64,000 nucleotides of DNA from Amyelois transitella. Lineage: Eukaryota > Arthropoda > Insecta > Lepidoptera > Pyralidae. The position numbers were made by a program, and so were the translations under genes. The notes beneath the pieces are model-generated. The model saw nothing but the letters and a program-made list of their open reading frames with translations. It had not been told where the DNA came from and made no database searches. The stretch is taken from the NCBI RefSeq assembly GCF_032362555.1, contig NC_083522.1, positions 7,666,001 to 7,730,000 on the forward strand, in the 5' to 3' direction. Shown here piece by piece: positions 34,926 through 46,100 of the stretch; the first letter of the stretch is position 1, and every line of letters begins with the position of its first letter.

Positions 34926-35409
34926 GGAGTATTTGGATAAGAGTATGTATGTAGGTAGGTATTTAAAGGCACGAAAGGCTACAATAGAAATCATGTAACT
35001 TAGCGTACCTAGTTTTCGTTCGTTTCATTATTTCTATGGGACCCACCTATGGAAAACTCAAAATAGGAACATGACATGAACCGTGACAAGACAATGACCG
35101 AAATATGATTGAATCTAAAATTTGATTATTTGTAGTTCTGGTTTTTAGATACTAAGTATCTAAAGAGTAAGTACCTAATAAGTAGTAGTAAATAATATTG
35201 AAACAGCCTAAGCAAAGCTAAACAAAACGTCAATGTCAGATCGTGACAGTGCCGGTGGAAGAAAAGAAAAGAAGAAAACAAAACAAAAACAATGGCATAT
35301 TTTTGAAAATTATAGAATATTTACTATCAATTTAATGTTAAAGAGTTGGTTTAAAGTTCTTCGATTTCAAACCATAGGGCGGCTCATCTCCAATATAAGC
35401 GCTTTAAAA

Positions 35410-36621
35410 ATGGTTCGATACTTCGTGAACCCTTACGAGGAGACTGCTATTGCTGCTAGCACTTTAAATAAAGAAGAGATAATCTCGCAGATCAACGAAC
35501 ATGTAGAAAATATCACCAAACGATTGAGACCTTCTCGTAAGACTGTGGATGGTGGTTTGTATGTGGGATGTACCGGAATATCTTACATGTTTTACTGTTT
35601 GGCTAAAAATCCTTTCCTGTCGGAATTTAAGCGCATTTATTTGGAAAAAAGTTTGGAGTATTTGAAACCAGCTTTAGAAACTTCAGCCGGCGACAAAACA
35701 TCTTTTTTACTGGGCGATGCTGGCACTTTAGCTTTAGCCTCGGTTTTGAATAAAGAATCAGGTAACCAGTTTGCAGATTCACTAGCCAAATATAGGGCTC
35801 TTCAGAGTTATTATTTGAATCCAAAGTTCTTAAAGTGTGGTGGTGATGAATTTTTTGTGGGTCGAGCTGGTTATATTGCTGGTGCATTGTGGATAAGCCG
35901 TGAACTTCAAACAGAGGCTCTGGCAAAAGATGAGCTGTATAAAATTTGTGACATGATAGTCCACTCAGGGAAAGAGTATGCAAGTAAACATAGAAGTCCT
36001 TGCCCATTGATGTATCACTATTATAACACTGAGTACCTTGGGGCAGCACATGGTATCAGTTTCATTTTACAAATGCTCATGACTGTGCCTGGCTACCTTG
36101 AACACAATACTCAAGCAGCTAAAGATATTCGAACAACTGTAGAATTTATAGCTTCCCTGCAGACAGAGGACGGCAACTGGCCGTGTTGTATGGATGAGAT
36201 TGATCAGAACGATCACAAGTTAGTTCATTGGTGTCATGGAGCACCAGGTACCATTTACCTTATGGCTAAAGCATATTTAGTATTCAAGGATGAGAAATAT
36301 TTGAATGCGTGCATCAAAGCTGGCAAAGTGGTCTGGCAAAAAGGCTTGCTGCGCAAAGGTCCTGGGATCTGCCACGGGGTTGCCGGGAATGGCTATGTAT
36401 TCCTGCTTCTGTATAGGCTGACTGGGGATCATAAATATTTACATCAAGCAACGCTTTTTGCTGATTTTATGCTGACTGATGATTTTTTGAGAGATGCCAG
36501 ACTTCCAGACAATCCGGAGAGTTTGTATGAAGGCACAGCAGGCACTGTCTGCTTCTTATCCGATCTCATTGTACCAGAGAAAGCAGAGTTTCCCTTCCAA
36601 GATGTCTTTACCACTTTTTAA
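35410..36621 (+). CDS. LANCL3: LanC-like protein 3 (LANCL3)
   Basis: An intronless gene of 403 residues. LanC-like proteins are eukaryotic relatives of bacterial lantibiotic cyclases: a zinc-binding alpha/alpha barrel that in LANCL1/2 adds glutathione to dehydroamino acids; the role of LANCL3 is little known. The zinc ligands are present: Cys275 in VHWCHGAPG and Cys321-His322 in GPGICHGVAG. Other family blocks are GGLYVGCTGISYMFY, GGDEFFVGRAGY, YNTEYLGAAHGISF, GNWP and SLYEGTAGTVCFLSDL, ending in AEFPFQDVF as in vertebrate LANCL3. The start is at 35410 (MVRYFVNPYEE), where family likeness begins. An upstream ATG at 35233 would add 59 basic residues and is less likely, although it has no stop between. 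The absence of introns may reflect intron loss or an old retrocopy; the frame is intact. Confidence 0.93.
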   Translation: MVRYFVNPYEETAIAASTLNKEEIISQINEHVENITKRLRPSRKTVDGGLYVGCTGISYMFYCLAKNPFLSEFKRIYLEKSLEYLKPALETSAGDKTSFLLGDAGTLALASVLNKESGNQFADSLAKYRALQSYYLNPKFLKCGGDEFFVGRAGYIAGALWISRELQTEALAKDELYKICDMIVHSGKEYASKHRSPCPLMYHYYNTEYLGAAHGISFILQMLMTVPGYLEHNTQAAKDIRTTVEFIASLQTEDGNWPCCMDEIDQNDHKLVHWCHGAPGTIYLMAKAYLVFKDEKYLNACIKAGKVVWQKGLLRKGPGICHGVAGNGYVFLLLYRLTGDHKYLHQATLFADFMLTDDFLRDARLPDNPESLYEGTAGTVCFLSDLIVPEKAEFPFQDVFTTF

Positions 36622-36730
36622 TTTAAAAAAAAAATTGATCATCTTATATTAAAAACATTTCAGTTATAGTCCAAGAAATGGTACCAATTTTCTTGTCGAC
36701 ATTGCTTTGTGTTTATTTTTTATGAACTAG
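36622..36730 (+). other. 110-bp spacer between LANCL3 and the receptor gene
   Basis: No clear AATAAA. A possible splice acceptor ACATTTCAG ends at 36663, so a 5' exon of the receptor could be spliced in here. CCAATTTTCTTGTC occurs both here (about 36684) and inside the receptor start (about 36770). Confidence 0.4.
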
Positions 36731-39700
36731 ATGCTGACAGTAATAGAGCTTATTTTCTGTTTAATACCAATTTTCTTGTCATTCATGGATCACAAATTAA
36801 ATGTGATTTTACTACTTTTTAGTTTTTCTTTGCTCAAAATGGATGGCAGTGCATTTGTTTTTAAATTAATGCCTTTGGTTGTTGATTTTTTTAAGTGGAA
36901 AAGTACAGGCAATGTTGTTTTGTTCCATTGTTATCAACCTGTTACAGTAGTTGGCATGCAGACTGTACTTTCTCATTATAATTTGTATACTTCAGCAAGG
37001 GATATGTATCAAAATTTCTCAGTTACTGTACATGATGAAAAACTTGGAATTTTATTGAACACATCATGTGTTGGATGGGAAAGAGTATTCAATAACTTAA
37101 ATACATTTACCTTTCAACCTCAGTTTATTTGGCTGATCACTACAGAGGATTTTAATGAGACTGTAAACAAATTATTTTATTATCCAATACTTGTAACTTC
37201 TGATGTTACAATTGCATACCAAAATGGGAGTAATTATGAATTGATTGAAGTTTACAAAAATGGGCCAGATGTAGGATGGTTTACTATGAAGAGTGTTGGG
37301 TACTGGGATTCAAAGCTACATGTAACTAAGATCAACAGATGGGATTTGACGGGGGTAACGATGAGATGTCCCATAGTTGTTGCTGAGAGAATTGTGAATG
37401 AAACTTTCGACGATTATTTGGCTGGGAAGAAGCCGCATATAGATTCTTTGAACAAATTGAAATTTTATTCTGTTTTGCTGTATTTACAACACATGTTTAA
37501 TTACAGGTAAAATAAAGTCTTTGAGTATCAAATAATAATATTTAGTGTAGATATAATATAAATAAGTTATATCATCATATCACAGTAGGTGCTGTACATA
37601 ATAAAAAGAAAAAAAAACCCGCGAAAACATTCTCAAGAAGTTATTCTCTTTTGAGTTCTCCTTTGGTAGGTGCTCCCATTACCTGGTTACTACTTTACAC
37701 TATTCATCCATGATCTTCACGTTAACCCTTCATGCCCTTATTTATATCTGGCAGAAGTTTATGGAGCCTGTCAATTTCAGCTATGAACTAAAACGTGTCA
37801 GTTCATGGGGATATTTCCGCAATGGTAGCTTTGATGGCATGGTGGGAGCCTTGCAGCGTGGCGAAGCTGACGTCGGGGGCAGCACAGCCTTCTTCAGAGG
37901 CGATAGAGCTAAGCTGGTTGACTATATTGTGGAACTGTGGCCATCTAGGTAATAAAAGAATCAAAAATGTATGAAAAGTCGTTTAGAATTTCGATGATTT
38001 GATTATATTTCGGGAATTTGGCTTGATGACGCGAAAGATGATATCCGTAGATACTAATTTAAATGCAAATTTTTAAATAATTAATTAAAAAATTTGCATT
38101 TAAATTAGTATTTTCATATATTTTTGTTTCGCAACATTGGTTGACGTCAAATAAATTAAAGTTAACTGCCGCTTCCAAAGCCTCAGTGCAGAAGAATGGC
38201 ACGCGTGATACTTTTTTTATCGCGCGATAAAAATGTCACCTGCCATGCTACGGGGGCTGTAGGTCGCTCGTGTTCTCCGATTTACCTATCCATTTTCAGA
38301 CAATGCTTCATTCTCCGCCATCCGAAGCATCCCGGAAGCTTCTTCTCCATCTACACTCGCCCGCTGACCACTCGGGTCTGGTACTGTATCCTGGCCATGT
38401 TAGTTTTGATATCTTCCATCATGGCGTTCATATTGAAGCTCATGGGTGGGAATTATGACGCGTCACCCAGCTTGGCTCTGCTGTTCACTTGGAGTGCTAA
38501 TTGTCAGCAGGGTAGGTTTAAAACAATATCTTAATTTACAAATGGCGCAAATTTTACGTACTTAATAAAAGCCGTGGGGTTCCCGGCGGGTTTATACTTT
38601 ATATCTTTCCCATGGATGTCATGAAATGCGATGTAGACAGAGCCAACAGTCTTGAAAATACTGAAAGGTCACGTTCAGCTGTATGGCTGTCAGGTCGCTA
38701 GTCCATCGCCTACAAGAGGAACCCCATGTTTATCAGCATATCTCTTAGTCGCTGGAAATCCACTGGAAAGATTTGGAATGATTCTATTGTAGAGTGCTAG
38801 AAACCACACGGTACTTAGAATCAGGGTTTCCCGTTTCAGGAATGTCAATAGAGCGAAATTCTGCGCCCGTGAAGATCATTGTCCTAGCGACGTTCGTGTA
38901 CTCCATCACTATCTACCAGTACTACAACGCGGCCGTGGTGTCCACGCTGCTGCAGGAGCCGCCGAAGAACATCAGGACCTTGGGCGACCTGGTGCGGAGT
39001 AGCCTGAAGGCGGGGGCCGAAGACGTGCTGTATGTTAGGGATTTTTTCAAGGTAGTTTTCATTTGTTTTGCGTGAGACTTTTCTTTTAGGTCTTCAATCG
39101 GTGTCGATGTCTCAGACACTCAGTTTTGATATCTGAGCCTCTTCGTAATAAGTAAAATAGGTGAGTTGGTCAAACACTGATATATTTTGGTAGATTAATT
39201 TGAAGATTTCATGTTTTATATACTTACACACGTTACACATTAAACGATCTTAATTCTAAAACGTTATGCGAAACGATGATTTGGCAAAATTTTTTATGCA
39301 ATTTTGATATTATACCAATATAATATGGAAAATGCGTAACATGGGTTCTTGTACGTTCGCAACGCACACACGCAATTTTTGGAGTAGCAATTTTTTTTCT
39401 TCACAATTTTGTTTCAGCGTACGACAGATCCCATAGCTTTAGAAATGTACCACAAGAAAATAATGACAGAGGGCAATTTCCATACGCCTGAATCCGGGAT
39501 GGCCCTAGTGAAACGTGGCGGATTTGCTTTCCACGTGGACAGTGTCGTGGCGTACCGTATCATGAGGAAGAGTTTCACTGAAAGGGAGATATGCGAAGCC
39601 CATGAGATTCCGATGTACCCGCCTCAGAAAATGGGAGTGATTGTTGCGAAGCGGTCGCCTTATAAGGAGCATGTTACTTACGGGTTTGTATGAAATAATA

Positions 39701-40630
39701 ACTTTCATCTCGATCCTCATCGAATTCGAATCGATCCTCATTTGGTAAGACCGAATAATAAACGAACTATGAACTACCCTTTAAATTTATCCTGGGTTGT
39801 AGATACCCTTCGATAGAGCGACCAATAATGAGAATAAACGAATTTTTGAATTTGAGACGTGGCCATAAATGCACCTATTGTGCAAGCAATAAGGTCCAAT
39901 ATTTCGGTGGGACGCAGCGGTCTCTGGCGACGGTTCTGGATGAATCTTTAGTTGTTAGCAAAAGGCTCAATATTGCGGGACAAAATATTGCGGTGTTAAA
40001 AAGAAACAGTCTAATATACATCCATTCGTTTCGCTATGACGGCGTGACAGAGACATACATACATAAAATCACGCCTCTTTCCCGGAGGGGTAGGCAGAGA
40101 TAACCTCTTTCCACTTGCCACGATCTCTGCATACTTCCTTCGCTTCATCCACATTCATAACTCTCTTCATGCAAGCTCGGCGGTTTCGGGTACTTTTGAC
40201 CTGACCCTTTACCAGGACGTCCTTAATTTGATCAAGATACGTTCGTCTAGCTAGGTCTTCCCACTCCGACCTTTCCCTCCACACTCTCCTCAACGCACTC
40301 CAAGTGACAGAGACATGGATGATAATATTATAATAGAACTCAAAACCCCTTACTCTTTCTTTCAGCGTTCGTAAGATGTTGGAAGCGGGCCTTTTACATC
40401 GCCTGCGCACTGTGTGGGACGAGCCAAAGCCCCATTGCGTAAGAACCGCCAACAATAACATGATAACAGTTTCCATCCGCGAGTTCTCCATGGCGCTAGT
40501 AGCGCTTTGTGTGGGCATTATGACAGCTGTAATCATTTTGGCGGGAGAAATTATAGTGTTTAGGTTTAGAAACAGATTGAAAAGTAGTAAAAAAATTCGC
40601 AGGCAAATAAAGAAGGTTGGCAGCAACTGA
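36731..40630 (+). CDS. Ionotropic receptor (IR), probably IR75 clade
   Basis: Six exons: 36731-37506, 37781-37948, 38300-38511, 38840-39051, 39418-39683 and 40366-40630; all in phase, 632 residues. IRs are ligand-gated cation channels on insect sensory neurons, derived from ionotropic glutamate receptors. An N-terminal hydrophobic segment and a divergent amino-terminal domain come first. The ligand-binding S1 lobe includes NYSYELKRVSSWGYFRNGSF, GMVGALQRGEADVGGS and FFRGDRAKLVDY. TM1 is at 341-360 (VWYCILAMLVLISSIMAF), the pore follows, TM2 is about 398-420 with QYYNAAVVSTLL in place of the glutamate-receptor SYTANLAAFL, and TM3 is about 585-609. I set the exon 2 start at 37781 because it restores the family reading MFNYSYEL. 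IR75 members often sense acids and amines. Introns hold SINE, RTE and hairpin sequences. Clade call moderate. Confidence 0.88.
38051..38111. repeat. Perfect 24-bp inverted repeat in receptor intron 2
   Basis: Arms 38051-38074 and 38088-38111 are exact reverse complements (ATACTAATTTAAATGCAAAT at the left start) around a 13-base AT loop. It looks like a small fold-back element; no target duplication stands out. Confidence 0.75.
38570..38815. repeat. Rearranged family A copy in receptor intron 3
   Basis: A short plus-strand 5' piece (GCCGTGGGGTTCCCGGC, TCTTTCCCATGGATGTCATG) joins directly to a longer minus-strand body (TAGACAGAGCCAACAGTCTT, CACGTTCAGCTGTATGGC) that ends in AACCACACGG, so the copy is an inverted composite. 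Confidence 0.75.
40046..40316 (-). mobile_element. RTE-like LINE 3' fragment with a perfect 13-bp target-site duplication
   Basis: The insert (40059-40303) codes, on the minus strand, the reverse-transcriptase C-terminus (RTYLDQIKDVLVKGQVKS, CMKRVMNVDEAKEVCRDRGK) and ends in the (TATG)n tail. GTGACAGAGACAT stands exactly at 40046-40058 and 40304-40316. The perfect duplication shows a recent target-primed insertion, into intron 5 of the receptor, 49 bp upstream of exon 6. Confidence 0.92.
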
Positions 40631-43138
40631 AATAAACATATTTATGAAAACACCTTGCCTTAACATTAGTAATATTTATGTATTTATAGAATAGCATAAA
40701 AAAGTGGCTAATATTTGATGTGTATATCAAATTCATTAACATTCAAATTTGCACTATGTACATTGATTATTTAAGTACCTATTTGAGTAGTGGAGACAAA
40801 ATAAGCTTTTTGTCGAAATTGTTTACATATTCTAGATGTTTAAAAGGTGAATAAAAACAACAAATTAGCTTTCTTTTTATTTATTCGGATACATCAACTT
40901 CCTCGCGATACACTTACAATCTCTGTGATGTGAAAAATTACAAAGATCAAAAATGCGATTAGGAATTCCATTCAATATTATCAAGTGTGATACAGCAGCT
41001 TTAAAATGACTATCAATTGTCTTAAGAAATTACACACTTTAAATTAACTTAAAAATGGTATTAAATATTTATAGTCACGCATATTTACCTTGGTAACAAA
41101 ATATATTAACAATAAGTGTTACCCATATGCATTTATTTGCAGAGGCAAAATTAAACAAAAAATAAACAAATATTTTTTGACGTTGGTAGGTATCTATGTA
41201 TTTGATTTTAATGGGAATGAAAAATTAACAAAGCGGACTTATTTGAAACTTTCAGTCATTAAGTAATTTATATAGGTATATACCTAAGCTTAAATCATTT
41301 ATATAAATATGAATTAAGAAATCATGCGCTGACCTCAATTATATAACACATCGGCTTATTTGGATTCTTACACATGATCCTCTTATAAAAATATACATTA
41401 CAATATGGATCTTAAATTTTTGCATGAAGGTAGATTTTGTAATGAATGAAACAAAGCTTGCCCAATATAAATCATTGAAAAGTTTACCTAATAGACTATA
41501 GTATCTAAATAATTTGTAAGCTTTGACTTTCGCCCTCAATATCTTCTAGAATGCAGCATCTGGAATATTCGATAAGGCGCCGCGTGCCGTTGACAAAATA
41601 CTGTGGTATTTGTAATGGAACATAGAAAAAAAATGTATGTCATAATCCATTATGGGTAAGGTTTTGCAGGGCAAAGTTTGCGAGGTCAGACAAGAGTTGC
41701 TTCGTGTAAAAACTTTATCTACCCAAACCAGGATCATGGTCATAAGGGCACCCTGGGCTTCCCTTCAGAGGTGAGGATGCGACCTAACACTAACACCGTC
41801 TCGTCATAAAGTTTATACCTAATACAAATGGATCGAACAAATTGTTATTAAAATGAATATGAAAAATTAAAGCCCGAATGTGGTGAGCTGCTTCGCTTTA
41901 CAAATGACACGTGTGATGTGAGTACAGATAAATAAATAACACTCATAAACCAAGGCGTTTAGTGGCTGCTTTGGTGTTTAAAAAAATTATGCAAATAAAG
42001 ACTTTTAAAAATTTTGAGGGCTATATTCAAATAACAGAATAAACTCTTAAGATTATGTTTCTTCTTTTGCAAATAATGATTCTGAAAAGGTAGTAATAAC
42101 AAATTAATATATGAGGATTCGTCAGCGAAGAGACAGTTGGTATTTTTGTATTTTCTTAAGTAAATACCTTTTTTGTAAAATTTATTAATAATTGAAAAGA
42201 AAGTTACGGTTACATTATCCACACGTAAGAACATGCAACCTTTATATATAATCAATAACTTTAGAATCATCAAAAATGCATGTAAAAATACAATAAGAAA
42301 TATGGCGGCAATTAGTGTCTTACATAATATACATACATAACTAGGTAGTTGTTTTTGAAAACAAACGTTAAAATCAAAAAACGTTAAAATTCCTAAGCGT
42401 TAACGAAATCCTAAATTTTAACGAAATCTGTTCAGCTGATGGTTGTGCGATAATAGAAATATATGTCAGTCCATTTTCCTACTGCAAGTACAGAAAACTA
42501 TTGTTGCAAAATGCAATATACCTATTGCAATAAATATTCGTCCTTTCACTGAAAAATTATGTCGCAAGCACTATTGAGCAACTATGCCAAAGTATAGAAG
42601 TCTTATAAAAAATATTTTGAACAAAGTAGCATAACATTGCTGCCAAGTAACCCACATGTTAGATGTTTATTTCAAGGAAACATCAGAAGTGGCGTGAAAT
42701 AAATATATAAGCTGTATATTGCCTTAATGGAAACTAAATTGTGTTTATAAAAAGAAAAAACCAGGTACGTTAAAGAAAATTGTATTAATTAGACCTAAAC
42801 TAAAAAAAAAAATGCTATCAATCATCATTCTGTTTAGCATCTTCTTGCAATGAAAACAGATTATCACTTTTAAAACAATGCAAATACGGACGTGTTTTCA
42901 TCAAAAACACGACGAGTTTGACAAATAATTGTTATTTTTTAATACAGAACAGCGAACCAATGGCCATTTTGACATAAGAAATAACATAGTATTTAAAAAA
43001 ATAAAATTGCCTATATTTGAATAAAGAATAGCGTTTATTTAGATCTCGCGTCACATCGGGGCGTCATTGGAAATTGCACTTTATGTATATGGGAATGGGG
43101 AGCGTATTTCGGCGGCGCGGGCGTCGTGGCGTTCCTTT
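40631..43138. other. Intergenic DNA between the receptor and FAF1 3' ends
   Basis: AT-rich. Holds a plus-strand SINE family B 3' fragment at about 41645-41805 (CAGACAAGAGTTGCTTCGTG, CCCTGGGCTTCCCTTCAGAG). No further gene recognised; a 104-codon minus-strand frame at 41959-42273 is low-complexity and without family likeness. Confidence 0.45.
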
Positions 43139-46100
43139 TCACCGTTCTTCGAGCATCACCGTCTCTTGTGGGTATAGTTTGAGCGCTTTCAGTGTACTGC
43201 TGTGAGATTCTGTCGTTAACTGAAAAATGAAAAGGGGAATTAATTTGGAATGAGTATTAAGCTATAAAAGTATAAATCAACTTTCGAAATAGAAGATCCT
43301 AAACGGCCATGATCTTCTTTTGTAACCGACTTAAAAGATATAAATGAAGAATAAATTTGAATAATAATATTAAAAGTAAAATAAAATCATTAATATAATA
43401 AAAGGAAAGAAACTTACGTCTCTCCTTGGCCAGCTAGATATAACCTTGTAGTTTTCTTGTGGATAACCTTTTGATGCGAGGAAGTCTAATAACGCCTGGA
43501 ATATGAGAAATTCAAAATGAGAAATTAGAACTTATCTATACTAATATTATATAAAGCTGAAGAGTTTGTTTGTTTGCTTGAACGCGCTAATCTCAACAAC
43601 TACTGGTTCTAATTGAAAAATTCTTTAGTGTTGAATAGAACATTCATCATTCATCAACATTTATTCATCACGCTGCAACTATTATGAGCGAAGAAATAAT
43701 AGAAATAGTGAAAAAAAAAACGGGGAAAATCCTTAATCCTTGAGGGCTTCAATGATGCCCAAAATAACTTTTTCTCTGTCTGTATGTATGCGCTAATCTC
43801 TGAAAGTTGATTGAGTTGTAGACGGATTTTGTTCCTGTTTAAAATAGGGTTTAGTGCGAAAAGTTTTTATCTGTAATAGCTTCCCGCGCGATGCCGGGGC
43901 GAGACGTTAGTAAATATATAAACGGTAAATTAGAAAAAAAAAAATGGAGATACTTACAGCGAGCGTATCGTGAGGATGGAAGCGTCTCTCCAGACAGTTC
44001 TCGTGTGGCGGCGGGAGTCGAACCCGGATCCTCGCCACGTCCCCCCCGCCTTCAGGTTCTAATGGCACACGAGCTGCGGCACTCGCTTTTAGGGCCTGGA
44101 ATTGTAAATACAGTTTTAGATGATTAAAATATATATAATTTGAGTATCTTCAAAAAGCGCCTTAATCTAAGTAAAGTCTCCACAAAGGCACACTGCACCT
44201 CCTTCTTTATCGCTTGGTGAACTCGCTTATTCATTGAGGGTTCTGTCAAATGTTACAATTATCAAAATAAATATGATAACCCACCTCTTTCCTAGCTTCT
44301 TCAAGTTGCCTTTCAGATTCCGCTCTTTCCAATTCTTGATTTCTTTCTAATTCTTGTTGTTTTTTAAATTCTTCTTTTGCTCTGAAAAATAAAAACAATG
44401 ATTTTATTTCTATATCTACTCCATTCGTTTATTGTCTTTGACAGCTGTCACTGCAGTACTTTGATGTTTATTGTTTAGTGAATGTCAAGTTTTATATTAT
44501 AAAATATATTAATTTGTATGTAATTTGATCAGCGCCACCTAGCGGACACGCGATGGCACTAATGCAATTCCATATAAATTCGCGTTTACTTGCTCGACGA
44601 TCTAGTAACACTAGTACTAACCCCTAAGCCGAGCAAGGCTAAAAGCGAGGAAAGAAAGAGAACAATATATATTTACCTGTCAGCCTCAAGACTCCGCTGG
44701 TAGGCCTCGTCCTGCTCCAGTTTGACGCGCTGTCTCGCGTCTCGCTCTCTCTCCACGCGGGCGTCCTCGTCGCGTTGTGACGCGAACCTCTCTAAGGCCT
44801 CCATCAGACCGCCAAGTAGTTCTGACACGCCTACGTTACCTGGTAAATTAATTTGTAAGTGATTTATTTTATGTAAATCTTATGAGAATAAAGTTATTCT
44901 AAACCTAAATCTGAATGAATTGAAATGTTAGTTGAAGTATTTGCATATAAATGTAGTGTCACTATGTACTAAGTGATGGGATTAACTCACAGTTGCATAT
45001 CATCAATAATAATGATGTAATTATCAATATTAAAACAGCTTAGAATTGGAATAAAACAAAAAAAAAATATATGGGACTAATTACAGCCAGCCGTTAGTGC
45101 ACCCTAGACCACATGAGAAACAGGTCAAATTTAATTTCTAGACCTAGTGATTTAAGTTGCGCGCTGATATGTCAAGTCAATCAGTCAGCTAATGTCCTTT
45201 TTGCAGTTTAAGTATTAACTTACCGTTTATAACGGAATATATCTCAGTGTTGGACCGCACACGCATTATGATCACCAGAGCGGGCAGTCGGTCCGTGGGG
45301 ATGCTGCGTATCGTCATGCTGGCCACTGGACCCAGGGCGTTGGCTACTGACGTTAGTAACCTGAAAAAAAAAATTCTATATTTTTAATTTATATTCAATA
45401 TTTCGAATTTCACTTTCAATAACTTTGTACAATAATTTGAAAGTGTTACTGCTGGCCACTAAGAAAAAAAAAAGAACAAATATAGAATATTTAAAAAAAA
45501 TATATTTGAAAAGATAAAAGCGCGCATGTAACAATGTTGAATGTATCTATCTTATTTAGTACACTTGGATGTCATGGATGTTAATACCTAATGTATAAAC
45601 CAAAGTATATTATTAAAAAACGAAGTATATTTTAAAGCAATCTTACATATTATTGTTGTCAGGATGCGTGAGATCCCAGCCGTACACTATGAAGTTGGTC
45701 GCGAGCGTCTGAAGCACCGCTTCGCAACCGAGAAGTTGTGCGCAGAATACGTTAGAAAGTACTGATTGTTCGTGATGAAGGTAAAGGCCTAGTAGTTTTC
45801 TCTGAAAATAAAAGTTAACATATTTTATATTTTCTAAACAAAATGTCATCTATATAATGATTTCAATAGAATAAAAAAAATGAGTTTACTTTTAAAATAG
45901 CAAACAAATTAAAGGAATGCAATGTGATATTGATAAATTACTACACATGTAGCAGAGATACATAATTAATTTATTTTATAAAACTAATTGGTTAAAAATA
46001 AGATCATATTTTTTTAAACAAACTAAAATATTGGTATTATCAAATTTCAATGTAAACTATGATAACTATGATGATGTGACTAGACTTACGATATTAATTT

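Larger units (their letters stand above)
33962..35232. promoter_or_regulatory. Divergent upstream region between LRRC49 and LANCL3
   Basis: Both promoters should lie here. It also holds a family A element (34105-34350) and a LINE 3' tail (34865-34925). Short TAAGTAGGTACTT-like words recur near 34790-34840 and 35150-35190. Nothing else supported. Confidence 0.4.

Noticed and set aside
37710-37780. Receptor exon 2 starting upstream at the GGCAG acceptor (37754) and adding KFMEPVN
   Set aside because: That acceptor is out of phase with exon 1; the acceptor at 37780 (TCAATTTCAG) is in phase and restores the family reading NYSYELKRV.
40069-40626. 185-codon minus-strand frame as a host gene
   Set aside because: Its end is the RTE-like LINE reverse transcriptase C-terminus and its start is the antisense of receptor exon 6.
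43891-44127. 78-codon plus-strand frame
   Set aside because: It is the antisense of FAF1 exon 14 joined to Helitron sequence; the minus-strand exon has family likeness and splice sites.
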